Assembly: GCA_012861695.1 (NCBI GenBank)
Contig: JAAOOA010000006.1
Span: forward strand, 27,122,311-27,186,310
DNA from: Trematomus loennbergii
Taxonomy: Eukaryota; Chordata; Actinopteri; Perciformes; Nototheniidae
Length of the DNA: 64,000 nt
Direction of reading: 5' to 3'
Made by a program: the position numbers and the translations under genes. Numbering within the stretch: the stretch's first letter is position 1; each line of letters begins with the position of its first letter. The notes under the pieces were generated by a model that saw only the letters and a program-made list of their open reading frames with translations, was not told where the DNA came from and did not search any database. Of the stretch, positions 22,907 to 58,261 are shown one piece after another.

Positions 22907-23448
22907 TTGAGGACTACATAACTGTTTAAATTCCAAGGGCGTAATTTAAAATGCCCTGGAATATCTGTTATGAAAAATGTGGTAAATTGTATTGGAATGA
23001 CTATACTGAACACGATTAAAAACGACATGGTTAGTGCTCTATGGGGCAATCTATCCTTGCACAATCTGACACATTTTCAGTGTATTTTACAGATATTGTC
23101 TAAGTTATAAAACGTATACCTTTTAATTCCATGTCCAAAACACGTCAATACAAATTAGAGCAGGACTTATCAGAGCATGTTGAGGGTTGCACACAAATAT
23201 GTGTTTCTCTTTTATATTAAGCAAAGTAATAGTAATAATAAGCTTTTATAGTCTTTTTAAAATCAGTATAAAACCAAAAACTCAATTATTTGTGTACACT
23301 TAATTGCCTGACTTTCATTGAGTCAATGTTGCCAGATGTAGTAATGAAATGCGTTAATCTTGATTTTAGCACTTACAATATTTGTTCTGTAGCAACCTAT
23401 TTTTCTTTCATGATAAATTATTGCCATGAAACACAAAGCATTACATTA

Positions 23449-23454
23449 TTTATT
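23449..23454 (-). terminator. tnni2 polyadenylation signal
   Basis: AATAAA on the minus strand about 85 bp beyond the stop codon, implying a short 3'UTR. The gap 22,915-23,430 shows nothing else. Confidence 0.6.
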
Positions 23455-23536
23455 TATTCTATATTTATACACATTGTCACAACATAATATACAGAAATTA
23501 AAAACCCTTGTCGACAGAAAAACAACACACTAGGGT

Positions 23537-26500
23537 TTAAACCTCTCCTTCGAACATTTTCTTCCTGCCGTCCATCCCGGCCTTGTCTTCGATGTTCTTC
23601 CTCCAATCTCCTGTTTGCTTCTCCTGCAAAGTAAGAGAAAAAGAGATTCTAATCCCTTGGAATAAATGATTCAAAACCCTTTTAATGTATTTTTTTCTTT
23701 GTTTGTTTGTTGTTGTATATTTATGCCACAGTTTGATTTCAGAGATGGAACCTAAGAACTACATTACTGTACTATGAAAATGTAATCCTCTGAGTTTTCC
23801 TTTAGTGTTTAATACAAAATATGAAGCACCCACCTCCTCTTTCACCTCCTTCTTGACCTGCTTCAGGTTGGCTCTCAGGTCCATGGACACTTTGTGTTTG
23901 GAGCCTAGCAGAGCGGCCAGCATGTCATCGGCCGACATCCGCACCCTCTTCAGGGCCGGCTTCTTAAACTTCCCCTTCAGATCCTGAACCTTCATCCTCA
24001 GGTCGTCAATCTGACAAAGAAGACCATCTGTAAGTGTGTCTATAATTAAAGATCTGCAATCTGTTTTAATGGTTGGTGTGGGTGCTCTTGAATATAAATG
24101 TGATTACAAGACAAGCCTTAAAGTGGCCCTATTATGCTTTTTGGGTGTTCCCTTTCCTGTACTGTGTTATATAGGTTTTTGAACATGTAAATGATGGTCT
24201 GCAAAGGCTCAAATCCAAAAGTTCCCTCCAGAGGGAGTTTCTTTGCTAACCACTGCCTGAAACACCTCGATTGTAGTCCCTTCTTTACAACCCTAACATA
24301 GAGACATCAATATGTGACACTCATGTTTCTGATTGATTGATTGATTGAAAAGTTTATTAACAGCTTGTATATTGGGTACAGTACAGTACAGCTCAAAACA
24401 TACAATTGTTAAGGGGATGCAGACCAGAGAAAGACTTTCGTCTTGTTTACATCAGGGTCCCCCATTTCCAATTCATCATATCATTTAAGACATATAAGAC
24501 ATATTTGACATACAGATGGCTTATTTACAATTTACATACAGGTGGTTTTTTACATACAGATGGCTTATTTACAATTTTCATTTTAGATTTCGTTCTAATA
24601 CATCCTAACCGGACATTTAAGACATACCAAGTCTACAGATATACAGTTAGTAACAGAGTCTAAAATGCGAGTATATACATAGATGGGGGGGGGAAGCTGT
24701 CCATTGTACGACAGGTAGAGATTTGTACCATTACCGGGGCCAGTTTTGCAATGCTCTCCCCCGAAGGTGCTCTTTAAGAGAGGTTTTGAAGGTAAGTATA
24801 GTTTTACTTTCCTTTACAGTTGTGGGAAGAGCGTTCCATTCTATTGGCTAGCTCTCCAACACATTGTACGTGATAGGCTAAGGGACGGGACTTCTCTGAG
24901 TGTTGAATCACAACAGATCTGGCCAGCTAACCAATCAGAGCAGACTGGGCTCTGGTTTCAGACAGAGGGTGAAAAGAGGTGCTGCAGCACAGGCAGTATG
25001 ATAAACATAAAGCATTTTTTATTAATTTAAATTATATTAAATCATGTAAACAGGCACAAAATACAAATATGAACCTGAGCATTTGCATACTAGGGCCCAT
25101 GTAATCTTTGTTTTTTGCAATGTTCCCGTGGAGAATGACCGAGTGGAATAAAAAAAAATCTAAAAAATCTTGAATTTGGGGATGAGTGAACAATTGCGGC
25201 CTCCTGACATATGGTTCAAATGATCAGCCCTGGTACTTAAAATATGGTGTAGCTTATATTGGTTATTAAATGAAGCAGCTTTAAATAAAAAATAACATTT
25301 GTTTAAAAAAACGACCTACCTCCTTGTCGGACTTATTCACTTTATTCTCCATGTCGTATCTCTCCTCGTCCAACAAATCAATCTGCTTGTGAATTTTCCG
25401 ACAGAGCTCCTGATTGTTGTAATAGAAAGGAAAGAAAGAAAGAGCAAGAAAGAGAGAAAATAGGGTTGAGGGAAAAAAACGAGACAGAAGGCATGATATA
25501 GACCTACAGTATGAGGTAGTATAGAGATGTGATTGGGTACAAATAATGCTATTACACTGTAATACTTAATAGCGAATATTGGACAAATTGCTACATTTAA
25601 ATGTTCTCCTGGCAAAAATAGCTGGACAGTAAAAGGACAATGTAAGAGAGACAGTAGAGATTCTCACATATTTAAATTAGAAGTGTTGGGGAAAGTGAAA
25701 AATGTCTCCAGTGGATTATAGTAGAGTATGTTTTTAAAAAAAAAGTTTAACTGTGGGAGTTCCCATGGGATTTTAGTTTCCCTAACGGCACTAAAAGACA
25801 TGGGAATTGTTGTTGAACAAAAAAGGTGTATTTATAAAAACCTAATGTGTGTTCAAATGCTAAGTGCCAACCATTTGGCTCTGCAGTGTCAACCGCCCTT
25901 TTAAAGCTGCTAAGACTAACATCTCCCGTGTCTGTTGTGTTTCTTCTGGGCCTCCACCCAACATGAAGGTGATGTTGAGTTTTACCTGGAGATCCGGCAT
26001 GGTTCCTGGGATGGAGATGGAGGGACAGTTCTCTTCCATGTGTCTTATCTTCTCTCGCTTGGCCTCCCGCGCCTCCTCCTCCAGGATCGTCTGACTGATC
26101 TGGAGCATCAAGCTCTGAGAGGAAGAGGAGGAGGAGAGGATGACCATGAGGACCGGAAGTCTCAATCCGTGTTTATTATAGGATAAGAAGCTGCTTTCTA
26201 ACTGTCTTAATACACAATACACATGTGTTGGCCACATAATGGATATTAACTGGATTAAGTGTTCATTATGTTCATTACACTTCAATAGGTTAAGCCCCCC
26301 TAACAATGTCTCAGACTGTCAATAATACTTTTTTATTCTGGTGCAGTTTCTAAAGTTAAGTTTGTGTTAAGTCTTTTAAGGAAAAGTGCATTTTAAAAAC
26401 CATGAATATATGTTTTTCCACCTTTCTCATGTTTTTCTAAATGTTGTTACTGTGTTAGATTGATGTTACAATTATTCTACATTTCTTCATTCACATATTG

Positions 26501-27312
26501 GTCAAGCAAAGAAGAAATAATACAAATATATGATAATGAAAAAACTGATATTTGAAGTATCATATATTGCTCAGTTATCTTAATTAATCTGAGGATTATT
26601 TTTTCTTCAACACTTTTTTTTAACAATTAATAGTTATTGAATTAATTGTTTAGTAAAATATCAGAAAATATGAAAACCTATCAATAATAGTGTGTTGAAA
26701 TGTCCAAAATCTAATATACATTTTAACTTTAAAATCATGCAAAACAGAGAAAAGCAGCAAATAATTGTATAGGGCAAGCTGGAACAAGTAAATGTTTGCA
26801 AACTTTGTGTTACACATGACATAAATTATGAATGTATCAAACATGTTTGCTGATTAGATTCCTCTATTGTCACTAGTTATCCTGAGAGTGACACAAGAGG
26901 AAAGGTCATGGAGTTTAAAAATAGAAAGTGGTGGAGTTTGGTTGAGATCAGAAAACTCCAAGGAGGCCATCCCAGTCAATTGTTCATTTTTAGAGAAAGG
27001 TAGAGTTAGTACAAAAATAAACAGGAAACCTTCTAAATAAAAACACTTAAACTGCAAATTACAGTAGATGAATTTGAAATTGTATTTGTGATAGTGTTTC
27101 AGTTCAATCCCTACAATTTGTAAACACTGCCTCACAAAATTTGAAAAACAAAGAACAAAAGCTTGATCCTACTTTACCTTGATCTGATTCTTCCGACTCG
27201 TCGATACCTTTTTCCTTCAGAGAAACAGGAAGACAGAAGAACAAATATGATTACCGGTGATTCTGTGAGTTTTGTAGATTCATAAAGTATAGATCAGGAC
27301 TTACTCTGCCAT
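23537..27312 (-). CDS. tnni2: Troponin I, fast skeletal type
   Basis: Six coding exons: 27312-27305 (ATG GCA GA), 27214-27178, 26114-25986, 25409-25320, 24010-23834 and 23623-23537 (stop TAA). All have GT/AG sites and consistent phases, giving 175 residues. Troponin I is the inhibitory subunit of the thin-filament troponin complex. The N-terminal TnC-binding helix contains KNQIKSLMLQI. The inhibitory and switch regions read GKFKKPALKRVRMSADDML (about residues 101-119), then LLGSKHKVSMDLRANLKQV, and the tail is GDWRKNIEDKAGMDGRKKMF. There is no cardiac N-terminal extension. IPGTMPDLQELC and LKQVKKE resemble TNNI2 more than TNNI1 or TNNI3. Teleosts carry many tandem troponin I copies, so the exact paralog is uncertain. 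Confidence 0.93.
24118..25100. mobile_element. TTAA-type MITE (GGGCCC family) with internal insertion
   Basis: It begins TTAAAGTGGCCCTATTATGC and ends ACTAGGGCCCAT, sharing internal blocks with 12372-13505. An AT-rich insertion starts at the GATTGATTGATTGATTG repeat (about 24332). It lies in the tnni2 intron between exons 4 and 5. Confidence 0.65.
26115..27177. other. tnni2 intron 2, nothing recognised
   Basis: AT-rich non-coding sequence with no transposon ends, RNA gene or extra exon visible. The same applies to 25410-25985. Confidence 0.5.
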
Positions 27313-27488
27313 CCTGCCAGCAGTTCATTCCTGTCTGCTCGGGAGAAGAAAAGAGAGGTAAATGAAAATACAGCAGTCTGGTCTCTTTATAGATGTTGGT
27401 TCAGTGTGTGTTTGAAGGTGTCTGTTTGGGACCAGTAGCAGTTGTCTTCAGAAGTTTGTTAAATTCCAGACAGAGAGGTCGATGGTGG

Positions 27489-28510
27489 CAGCTGAGCCTA
27501 AAACAAACCGCTTCAGGAATTTTCTTCTGGAAGCATCTTTAGAGGGATCATGTGGGGACTCTTCAAATGTTTAGTTAAGTTTTTAAGGGTTATGTTATTT
27601 TAATTCTCGAGGTTAAAGGATGCATCTCACACAAAGACCACTACCAACCAGGGTGACCAGATGTTCCTTTATTACCACACTGAAGTTTATTTTGACTAAT
27701 TCCCAAGTACTCACTACAGTAACAAATGTGGATTAATCCACCGCAAAAAATAGTCCTCAACAAATGCACTATTTCCTTTTGTTTAAAAAAAACCAGAGTA
27801 GTCGAAATGCAGTCAGAACAAAGTCAGTCAGAGGACTGTAGGTAATTCACAAGTAATTGATCTATCAGGGGACAAAGTATAAAGAACAGCCTGTGATATT
27901 TGAAAATAAAATAAACACATGATCTTCTACAAAGACAATGAATGCTCAGTTTGCTAAACTAAAGGCATTTCTCTGATGTCCTTGGTTTCCTCTGAGTCAG
28001 CTCAGCTGTAGTCTGTAACAGCTGACTGCTCCTTTCATCTGTCTGGTGTCAGATGTACTCCTGCACACACAGTAATAGAAATCCATTCAATACATTTAGC
28101 TCTAGTAACTCATATACACATTACAATAGACAAACAGACACAAAACTATCTGGTGTAACACAATGAAAGTAATGAAAGCAATTGTTTGCAAATGTAAACC
28201 ATTTGCATGTCTGACTATTTATTTGAAGTTAATTAAAGTCATGATTTGCTCCAATGTAATACATATAAATTAAATTGTATGGTGCTCAAAGCATCAAAAC
28301 TGTGCATTTGAGAAACTTTTTCTAGACTAATCCCAACTAAACAGTCTGAAGTGGGGGTGAATCTGGGTTTAATTAATCAAAACTAAATAACAACTAACTG
28401 TGTTTGGGAAGGATGTGAGGCTGGTGGTGGACCAGAAAAAGCCTCCCAGCAGCTGTCAGCTCTAAACTGGGAGATTTATGACTGTTACAGGTTCCCATTT
28501 TACTCAGCTG
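27489..28510 (-). promoter_or_regulatory. Cluster of CAGCTG E-boxes upstream of tnni2
   Basis: CAGCTG occurs at 27489, 28003, 28019, 28450 and 28505, all within 1.2 kb upstream of the troponin I start. The palindromic CAGCTG is the preferred MyoD-family site, in keeping with a muscle gene. No convincing MEF2 site was identified. Confidence 0.4.
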
Positions 28511-28541
28511 CTCAAACACACTGGGAGGGGGAGATTATAGG

Positions 28542-28769
<228 letters not shown>

Positions 28770-29167
28770 TCTTCCAGTTCTATCATAAATCATCTGGTTT
28801 TCTAATTTTAGATTTGTACATGAAAAAAACGTTAGAGTTTAAAAATTACAGTAAACAAAAAAGTCTATATATGATATTGATGCATTCATAATTACAAACC
28901 AATAATGTCACATAAATTATTCTGAAATAAGCCATTCTGCATAATTAGTATGTTTTACTTTTGGACCAAGTAGGCCTATATTGAATAATTATATTTGGTT
29001 AATACATTTATATATACAGGGCGGCTGGTGGATTTGTTTCTAGGTAGGGCTGTGCCACATGCAATCAATTTCAGCAAACATCCCAGTATGACTTAATGCA
29101 AAGAAAACCAGGAGTTTTCCGTGTTAATTTACCAGTCTTAAATTGTAATGCCTCCATAAACAATTTA

Positions 29168-29330
29168 AGCATTTGAGACTGAGGACTATTGAAGAAGATT
29201 GAAGATTCAACTTATTGTCATTACGTAGTACAGGTACTATGTAACGAAACGGTTTCCCTGCATTTGACCCATCCTAGTGTTAGGAGCAGTGGGCTGCCAT
29301 TATGTACGGCGCCCGGGGACTATGTACAAC
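29168..29330. repeat. Short dispersed repeat inside the hAT element
   Basis: A block containing TTGTCATTACGTAGTACAGG and TGCATTTGACCCATCCTAGT, a composition I recognise as a common fish interspersed repeat. The family name is not certain. Confidence 0.35.
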
Positions 29331-30357
29331 AACTTAAAACAATGGCATTAGCAATACTGTGGTGAGAAACGTGGATGTTTTTTTGACAGTTTATTTGTAG
29401 AGGAATTTTGCTCTTCTCTCCTTCTGGTGGCAAACCTCTCAATTACCTTCTTATTAAAGTCAGGAATGTCCCTGACAAGTTTCTTCTCCATGGAGAGCAT
29501 GGCCAGAGCATTGAGGCGATCCTGTGACATGGTGTTTCTCAGGAAGGTCTTGATCCTCTTCAAAGTAGAGAAGCACCTCTCAGATTCAGCTGTTGTCATT
29601 GGTGTGGTGATGAGGATCCTGAGAAGACTGACAGTCTCTGTGAAAGTGCTCTGAAGGTTGTTTATCCATGAAAAACGAGTACAGCCTTGAACTCGCTGTT
29701 ATCATAGATGAGGCACAGTTCTGTTTTTGAGCTTGGCCTTGTTCAACATGGGTACGCCTGCACTGTCGTTTGAAGTGCTGCATCAGGGAACTTCACACTG
29801 TGTTGTTGGAACAACTCTCCATGCTGATGAGGTCCCGGGAAGGAGAACCACTCCTTTGCGTGCATCAGGATGGTATCACATACCTGTAAAAGATATATCA
29901 TTATCTCAAATTGAAATAAAGCTGTGAAAGTGATGCTGACACATATTTCCAAGTCAAGTATATGACTACTAAGGTTTTAACACCATTACTCCTAATTGTA
30001 CTTCACAGCATGTTTCCTTCTCCTGATCTTTAACTCTCTATTGCTTTCCACAACAAAACAAGGCTTACAGTGCATTTCAATGAATAAACCACATCTTTTC
30101 TGTTACATGTGAGGATGCCTTATTGTTATCCTTTGTGTGACTGCTCTGACATAAACCTGGAATCTACAAAAATAGTAAACAAAAATATGAATGCCAATAT
30201 ATAAATTGCAGACTGCCTGCTGCATCATTCGACCATTGTGGCAATATGCCATCCTGTGCGCAGTGTCGGTTTAGGTTTTATTTTGGCTGCATACCACAAG
30301 CACTATATATATATATATATATATAATATATATATTATATATATATATATATATATA

Positions 30358-30405
30358 GTCAGTGTTTGCCCTATATATATATATATATATAGGGCAAACA
30401 CTGAC
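30358..30405. repeat. Perfect 48-bp palindrome with TA core
   Basis: Arms GTCAGTGTTTGCCCT and AGGGCAAACACTGAC enclose alternating TA. An adjacent TA tract covers 30304-30357. Confidence 0.95.
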
Positions 30406-30740
30406 AGATCACAATTTACCTCTGTAGCCAGCCTCTGTTGTTCTCCTGCTCCCAGCGTCCTCCGTCTCTTGATGGGCTCCTGCGGCTGTCAGATGCACTG
30501 TCCGCACTCAGAGAGGAAATGGAGGCCCTGGTCCAAACATAAGGTTTAGGTTGCTAACTTGCCATGAACTCATTAATGTGCAATTATATTCATTGTGTGC
30601 AATATACTCATTGTTGTTTACAGTATGTATATAATTAATTATAAACCATTTATTTCTTACTTATCTTACTTTTACTTATTTATATAACATTCATGAGCCA
30701 GATGCAATGTCATTTCGTTCTGCTGTGCACTTGTCCTGTG

Positions 30741-31069
30741 TATAGAGTGGTGCAGTGACGCGTCCTAAAACCCGGAAGTAAGCTGCGCATGGGTTCCTTC
30801 CGGTTCCCTCGACAAAAAAGCAATGCAATTTCTCCATAGGATTTTGGAAAATAGCTCGAAATAAGGTCTGTGGTTGACACACATTTAAGAGACGGATCAC
30901 GTTTTGTTCAGTCGGATAATCTCCACATGTCTACCCTACTTTTATCATTTTCGAATCATAAATCTAATCGATAGATTTATGATCGATTGCTTTTTTGTCG
31001 AGGGAACCGGAGGGTACCCATGCGCAGCTTACTTCCGGGTTTTAGGACGCGTCACTGCACCACTCTATA
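30741..31069. mobile_element. Fold-back MITE with 84-bp inverted repeats
   Basis: Arms 30741-30824 and 30986-31069 are reverse complements with about two mismatches. The outer termini TATAGAGTGG / CCACTCTATA fit a TA target site. The loop holds a second near-perfect palindrome around ATCGAT (about 30954-30983). The element sits in the hAT remnant between transposase pieces. Confidence 0.88.
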
Positions 31070-31806
31070 GTATGTAGGCCTAAATTAACCTTGAATCAAT
31101 AACAACTAGCCTCCTCTAGAAATTGACCTGGTGGACACCTGAATAAGCCTGTTATTACAAACTTTGTTTATTAACTACTTTACCTGCATTATGATCCAAA
31201 TCTGAGTGTCTTCTCTTTCCTTTTTAAATACTAAAACAAATATAATTGTGATGTGATACATGATATTCATTCACTTTGATGACATGGCACATTTAGACAG
31301 TTGGAAGTGAGGAACTGATCTTTTCTAAACGTTTTCTCAGCCAAAATATAGTTATTTACCTGAGCGTCGATGTTGCGTAGCACAAGCACCAGCTGGCAGT
31401 AGGTGGAGACATCCGTCGTCTCATCGGCTTGAATGGCGATAAAATCAGCGCTGTTTACCTCCTCCAGAATGTAATCCCTCAGCACTGACAACATGCAGTC
31501 CAACAGCTCGTTTTGTACCATCTTTGAAGTGCCTTTAAAAACGGTGGCGGTCTTTAGGTGCTCCTCCAGCACAGTGTCCAGGGAGGAAACAAAATCCACC
31601 AATCCCCTGAAAATGCCAGGGTTGACTGAAGAGTCAGTCTCGTCATGCCCACGCAAAGCCAACTCAAACGCCCCACAAAACTTCACACAATTGATTATTT
31701 TGCATAAAATATGCCTGTTTTTGTCCACCTCCTCATTGTGTTTCCTTCCTTTCCGCAATCCTGTGGCCCTCGTCCAGCTGTGTAGCAATGTTCACTCTGC
31801 CTAGCG

Positions 31807-32885
31807 CAGTGGTTCTCAAAGTGGGGGGTGCAGAGGCATGCCAGGGGGGGCGCGAGAGACCAGGAGGAAAAATGGTTATAAAAATATATATATATATATA
31901 TATAAAAGAAAAAGAATCAAATTTGAAAAATTATTGATTCGAAAATAATATGATACAGTACAGTACTATTACGTCTGGGTCTCTGTGTTTCATTAAAGCT
32001 CGGCTCTGTGTGTGTGTGGAACGACCCATTTTGTGTGCGTGCGCGAGCGAGAGAGAGAGCGCACCGGTACCTGAGATCGTTGTTGTTAGCTTCTGGTGCT
32101 AGCGAGCTACGCTAACGGATATAAGGAGTTTTTTCAACAACAAAGTGGAGGAGAGTCCTCTCCTGTCAGACTGAGAGACTCAGTGAGCTAAAGGACTCTC
32201 TCAGTGTTATCTCAGTGGGTCTCAAATGTTTTGGTCACCATTAATGTAAACAATTATTTCCGAAGCACACGTTTATACTGTATGATCATTATAGTTATAA
32301 AAAATAAGAGAATAAATGAAAAACAGGTATTAAATACTATATGACAGTAAAACAAGAATAAAGTTTAAAAGGGTGATTTGTAAAATATCCATAAAGAAAA
32401 AGTAAATCTGCTTACAGTTCTGTTTCATATGGGTGTTGAGACATGTATCCATAGATCTCTTCATTTTGCTCTCAAAGTGCACCAGATTGATGCATTTAAC
32501 TTCAATATTTAAAAATAAATCTTCCCGGGGGAGCTTGCCCCCGGACCCTCCTATGTGAGGTCCACACACCACCTGTAGAAATAGCACTTTACCCCTGCTT
32601 ACACCTATATGCCGTGAGCTGATTATCGAGCCTTCATTGTAACAGTCGCGGGTACACTGTGTATATGCGTGGGGAGTGTTGCAGTAGAAAATTCCACTGT
32701 AGCGACCGGTACATTAATGGGAAACCCTAAATGTTTGAGCACCCTCTATGAAACGTCAAGCTACCCCACAGCACCCCCAAAATAAATCTCTGGCGCCGCC
32801 ACTGAGCCTGACTATTTGTGTTGGGGGGCCCGACTTTTTTTTTCCTCCAAAGGGGGGCCTGACAGAAAAAGTTTGAGAACCACTG
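31807..32885. mobile_element. Nested non-autonomous hAT element, 8-bp TSD
   Basis: Termini CAGTGGTTCTCAAA and TTTGAGAACCACTG, flanked by identical GCCTAGCG at 31799-31806 and 32886-32893. It interrupts the transposase remnant, so it inserted later. Its interior includes a segment (32402-32570) shared with 11228-11400. Confidence 0.92.
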
Positions 32886-33529
32886 GCCTAGCGTGGCTAG
32901 CTTCATAGCATTGTCCATGTGGGCTCTGGTGTTCTCATGCTTCCTCACTTTCTCAGACAGCCAGGTGCTTCATATCCCTCACTCCAGTTGTTGTCCATGC
33001 TGCATCTGTCCCCGTTGTTTTAAAAACCAAGCAAGGAAAGCAAAATAAGGCATCAGCCTGACTGCATCCAGCTAGCCAGCTAGCCTTTCTCACTATCCTG
33101 CTGTTTGATGACAATATCAGGTTGATCTGGGCCCAGCTCTTTCACCTGAAGTTTGTACGCCAAACTTCTTCTCTCAAATGGCTCTTGGATGAGAGATTTC
33201 ACAGAGTTAGGGTTGAATGAGTCTTGGCCCAAGACTCTTGGGGTAGTGCTCACGCTCGCCATTGTCTTTGTTGTTAAAATGGCGCCCGCAGAGACTGGTC
33301 CTGGTTATATCAGTTGCTTACTTGGGGCGATACAAGAATCGCCCCTCCGAAAGAAGTTTTGAGGACACTGATTGGCTACATTTTATGACACTCGTTCATA
33401 TCTTGAATCAACAATTGGCTAACATGCTACAGAGACCCACCTCCGTGGGGCGATTTCTCCATCGCCGCAGCACAGTACTTCAGTCATACTCATTCACAGG
33501 TGACGGGCAGCGAAAAAAGTCTAGTGCAA

Positions 33530-34057
33530 CCTTTGATGGAGAGAGAAAGATTATCTTTCGATCCCGTTTGAATTGTGCCACGAATTATGATGTTTGTCAA
33601 TTTAAAAGATAATTTTACAAGTCAAAAAAATAAAAATGTGTCGCAAAACTGTGAAGTAACACTTTTTTTTGTGTGAAACCGCTCAATGAACTACATCTCT
33701 CGTCTCGCACCACACACCAAGACGGCCGTCACGTTGGCACATTTCACTTCTTTCTTTCAGAATGAGGCGAAAAGTATTAAAAGAGGTGAAAATCACTACA
33801 AGTCTGGGCATCTTGAGAGCTGTACATACACAAAAGGGGAGTTAGTCGGTTCCGTAAGAGCCAGCATGCGGGACCGGGATTCTGAGATTTGTAGTCTTTC
33901 TAGTTGCGTATTTCTCATAGTCTTATATTTCAACAGTTTTACGACAAACTGTGACTTTTTGACACGGAAATTATTATTTAAGATTGACAAACATCATATG
34001 TGTAATTCGTGGCACAATTCAAACGGGATCGAAAGATAATCTTTCTCTCTCCATTGA
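33530..34057. repeat. Inverted repeat of about 75 bp arms
   Basis: The sequence near 33530-33600 recurs as its reverse complement near 33978-34057; both contain GATTATCTTTCGATCCCG or its complement. The spacer is about 380 bp. It is probably another fold-back element in the right end of the hAT remnant. Confidence 0.8.
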
Positions 34058-34561
34058 CTTCAATACCAACTTTTTCCGAAATAAGGTCCCATGAGTCCCA
34101 CCGGAAGGGGAGGGACTTCGCCTCTCTATTGGAAAAGCAATTTAAAATAAAGTTAAAAAATTAAAAATATAGAAAAGCATTTCCTTGTGTGTGGTTTAGG
34201 GAGGACGAGGCCAGCAAGCTATGGGCCAGCCGCCGTACCTTATTCATTAAAAAAATAAATAAAAATAAAAAACAAATCAAATCTAGAATGTGGGAAGAGG
34301 TGGGGCGCGCCCCTAGCGCCCCTATAGGCCGGCCGCCACTTAGTCTATGGTTAATACTAAAATGTTAAACAATTTACTTATATACTTAAATATATGAGTA
34401 GGCCTATTACATATCCCACAATTGAATAACAACATATTAGTGTTTATTTAATTATTTAAAATAAATAATAAAGGGCACAGTCCCAAATGTTATTGTATTT
34501 TTTTAATGGCCGGATGTGGTATGTTTAGGCTGCTCAAAATGCTTTTATTGTGAATTAGCTG

Positions 34562-34571
34562 ACCGGAAGTG
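34562..34571. promoter_or_regulatory. ETS/GABP site at the glg1 start
   Basis: ACCGGAAGTG, a consensus ETS site, lies about 40 bp upstream of the glg1 ATG, typical of TATA-less housekeeping promoters. Confidence 0.5.
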
Positions 34572-34610
34572 ATGCAGCCTCACCAGAACTAGCTTGACAG
34601 TGGTGTGAAG

Positions 34611-56848
<22,238 letters not shown>

Positions 56849-58261
56849 AGAGGGAGAGCGCCCACAAAAGACTGACTCCTCGCACCTTCCTCCTCCTCTT
56901 CCTCTTCCTCGTCCTTACGCAGATTCCCGGTCTTTAACCAGCCACCCTGCACAGTGCCAACACCATTTCCACATCTGGAACCGCTTCGTTTATTTGCTGC
57001 TGCTGAACATTTGAATCAAATGCAAACAAAATCCCTGAAAATTCTCCGTTCTGGCCATCTCCAAACTGAGCGTCAGATTGGAGCGCTGATGTTATATTCC
57101 TCCCCCAATATATCTGCTTTGTGGAGGGTGTGTTCGGGGTCGGATGTGAGGCATCTTTTGAGTTCCTAAAGGAGCACGGATCATGATTTGACTGAAGGCT
57201 GCTGCTTCTGAGGTTTGGATTGCTTTCCAATCGTTGCTTTCTTGTGATATTTAACTCAGAGACTGGAGCATGTCGAGCAACAGGACGTTGTTACTTTCAA
57301 AGTGGCTGCTGGAATCGCACACTCAGCAACTGAACTTTGAATTCTTTCAGACGTCCCTGTTGCTTTCAGACTTTCCCCCCATCAATCGTGAAGTCCCGTC
57401 CTCTTCACTCCCTTACAGGATCCCGTCTGACTCGCCGAGTACCGCTCCTTACGTTGAGTTGTGGATCTTTCTGGATATTCTCATCATGACCTGCGTCGTC
57501 CCATGTCCTCTGTTGCCTTTAATGAACACAATCTGTTACACAACACTCAGAGGCTTCATCTTCTGCAGTTTGTACCATGAGCAACATGCCTGAGCACAAA
57601 CATTAGCAGTTTGTGCAGTTTTGTAAGGAAGTAAGTTATTGCTAATATGGCAAATAAACAGCTGGCACACATACCTTTTTTTTTAATTCTGCTTCAATAA
57701 CACGCTAAAGGTCAGACTAATAAACCTGGACCCTCTAAATGTGACTGGGAAAACATCGTCTGAAATTGGCATATACAAGTCAAAGGTAATCATTTAGGGT
57801 TTGAACTGCAACTGCACACAGAAGGGAAAAAGATAATACCAATTTTCTTTAAAATAGCCACCGAAACCCATCTAGACACCTTATATTAACTCATCTCATT
57901 TTTTGATCCATACAAAATGTAATGTCATAAATCAAAAAACGTAATGATTTGATCACGAGGTAATAGCACTTTCTTTTTTGGACGACAACTGCTGAGAGAT
58001 CCTGAAGTGTTACTGGAGCATCAAGAAATAGCTTTTCTATTTCTGGTCGTATATGTAAATATTGGTAGGCGTACTTTTTTGTATTACTTTGGACAGAGAC
58101 AGGCTAGCTGTTTCATCCTGCTTCCAGATTTTACGCTAAGCTAACTGCTTGAGCTCTTATCCCAACGGCTTGTTGCTGCCCCCTGGTGGCCAAAAACTGA
58201 ACATCAGCAGCTTTAAGTGGTCTTGATGCAGAGCTATGGGCCAGGGGGCAGCAGTCAGAGG

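Larger units (their letters stand above)
29348..33262 (-). pseudogene. hAT transposase remnants (DUF4371 and hAT C-terminal dimerisation domain)
   Basis: Minus-strand pieces in order: N-terminal ASVSTTPRVLGQDSFNPNSV (33259-33080); KHENTRAHMDNAMKLATL near 32940-32885; the DUF4371/RNase H-like region at 31788-31267 with FIAIQADETTDVSTYCQLV; a short piece near 29870-29780; and the C-terminal dimerisation domain TTAESERCFSTLKRIKTFL (29599-29348). Frameshifts, stops and insertions separate them, so no intact enzyme is encoded. The domain pair is that of ZMYM1-like fish hAT elements. Confidence 0.8.
29017..34340 (-). mobile_element. Decayed 5.3-kb hAT transposon with ZMYM1-like transposase
   Basis: The left end reads CAGGGCGGCTGG and the right end GGCCGGCCGCCACT, matching the two ends of the intact-TSD element at 21539-22906 in opposite orientation. 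The transposase pieces lie between them on the minus strand. Its own target duplication is not recognisable (TATATATA at left, TAGTCTAT at right), in line with age. It contains a later hAT insertion (31807-32885), two fold-back elements and a TA palindrome. Confidence 0.72.

Noticed and set aside
56934..57230. 98-residue antisense frame in the glg1 3'UTR
   Set aside because: No recognisable domain, no splice context and no family resemblance; probably chance.
57270..57593. 107-residue frame downstream of glg1
   Set aside because: Lies in the 3'UTR and shows no domain; it is compatible with chance.
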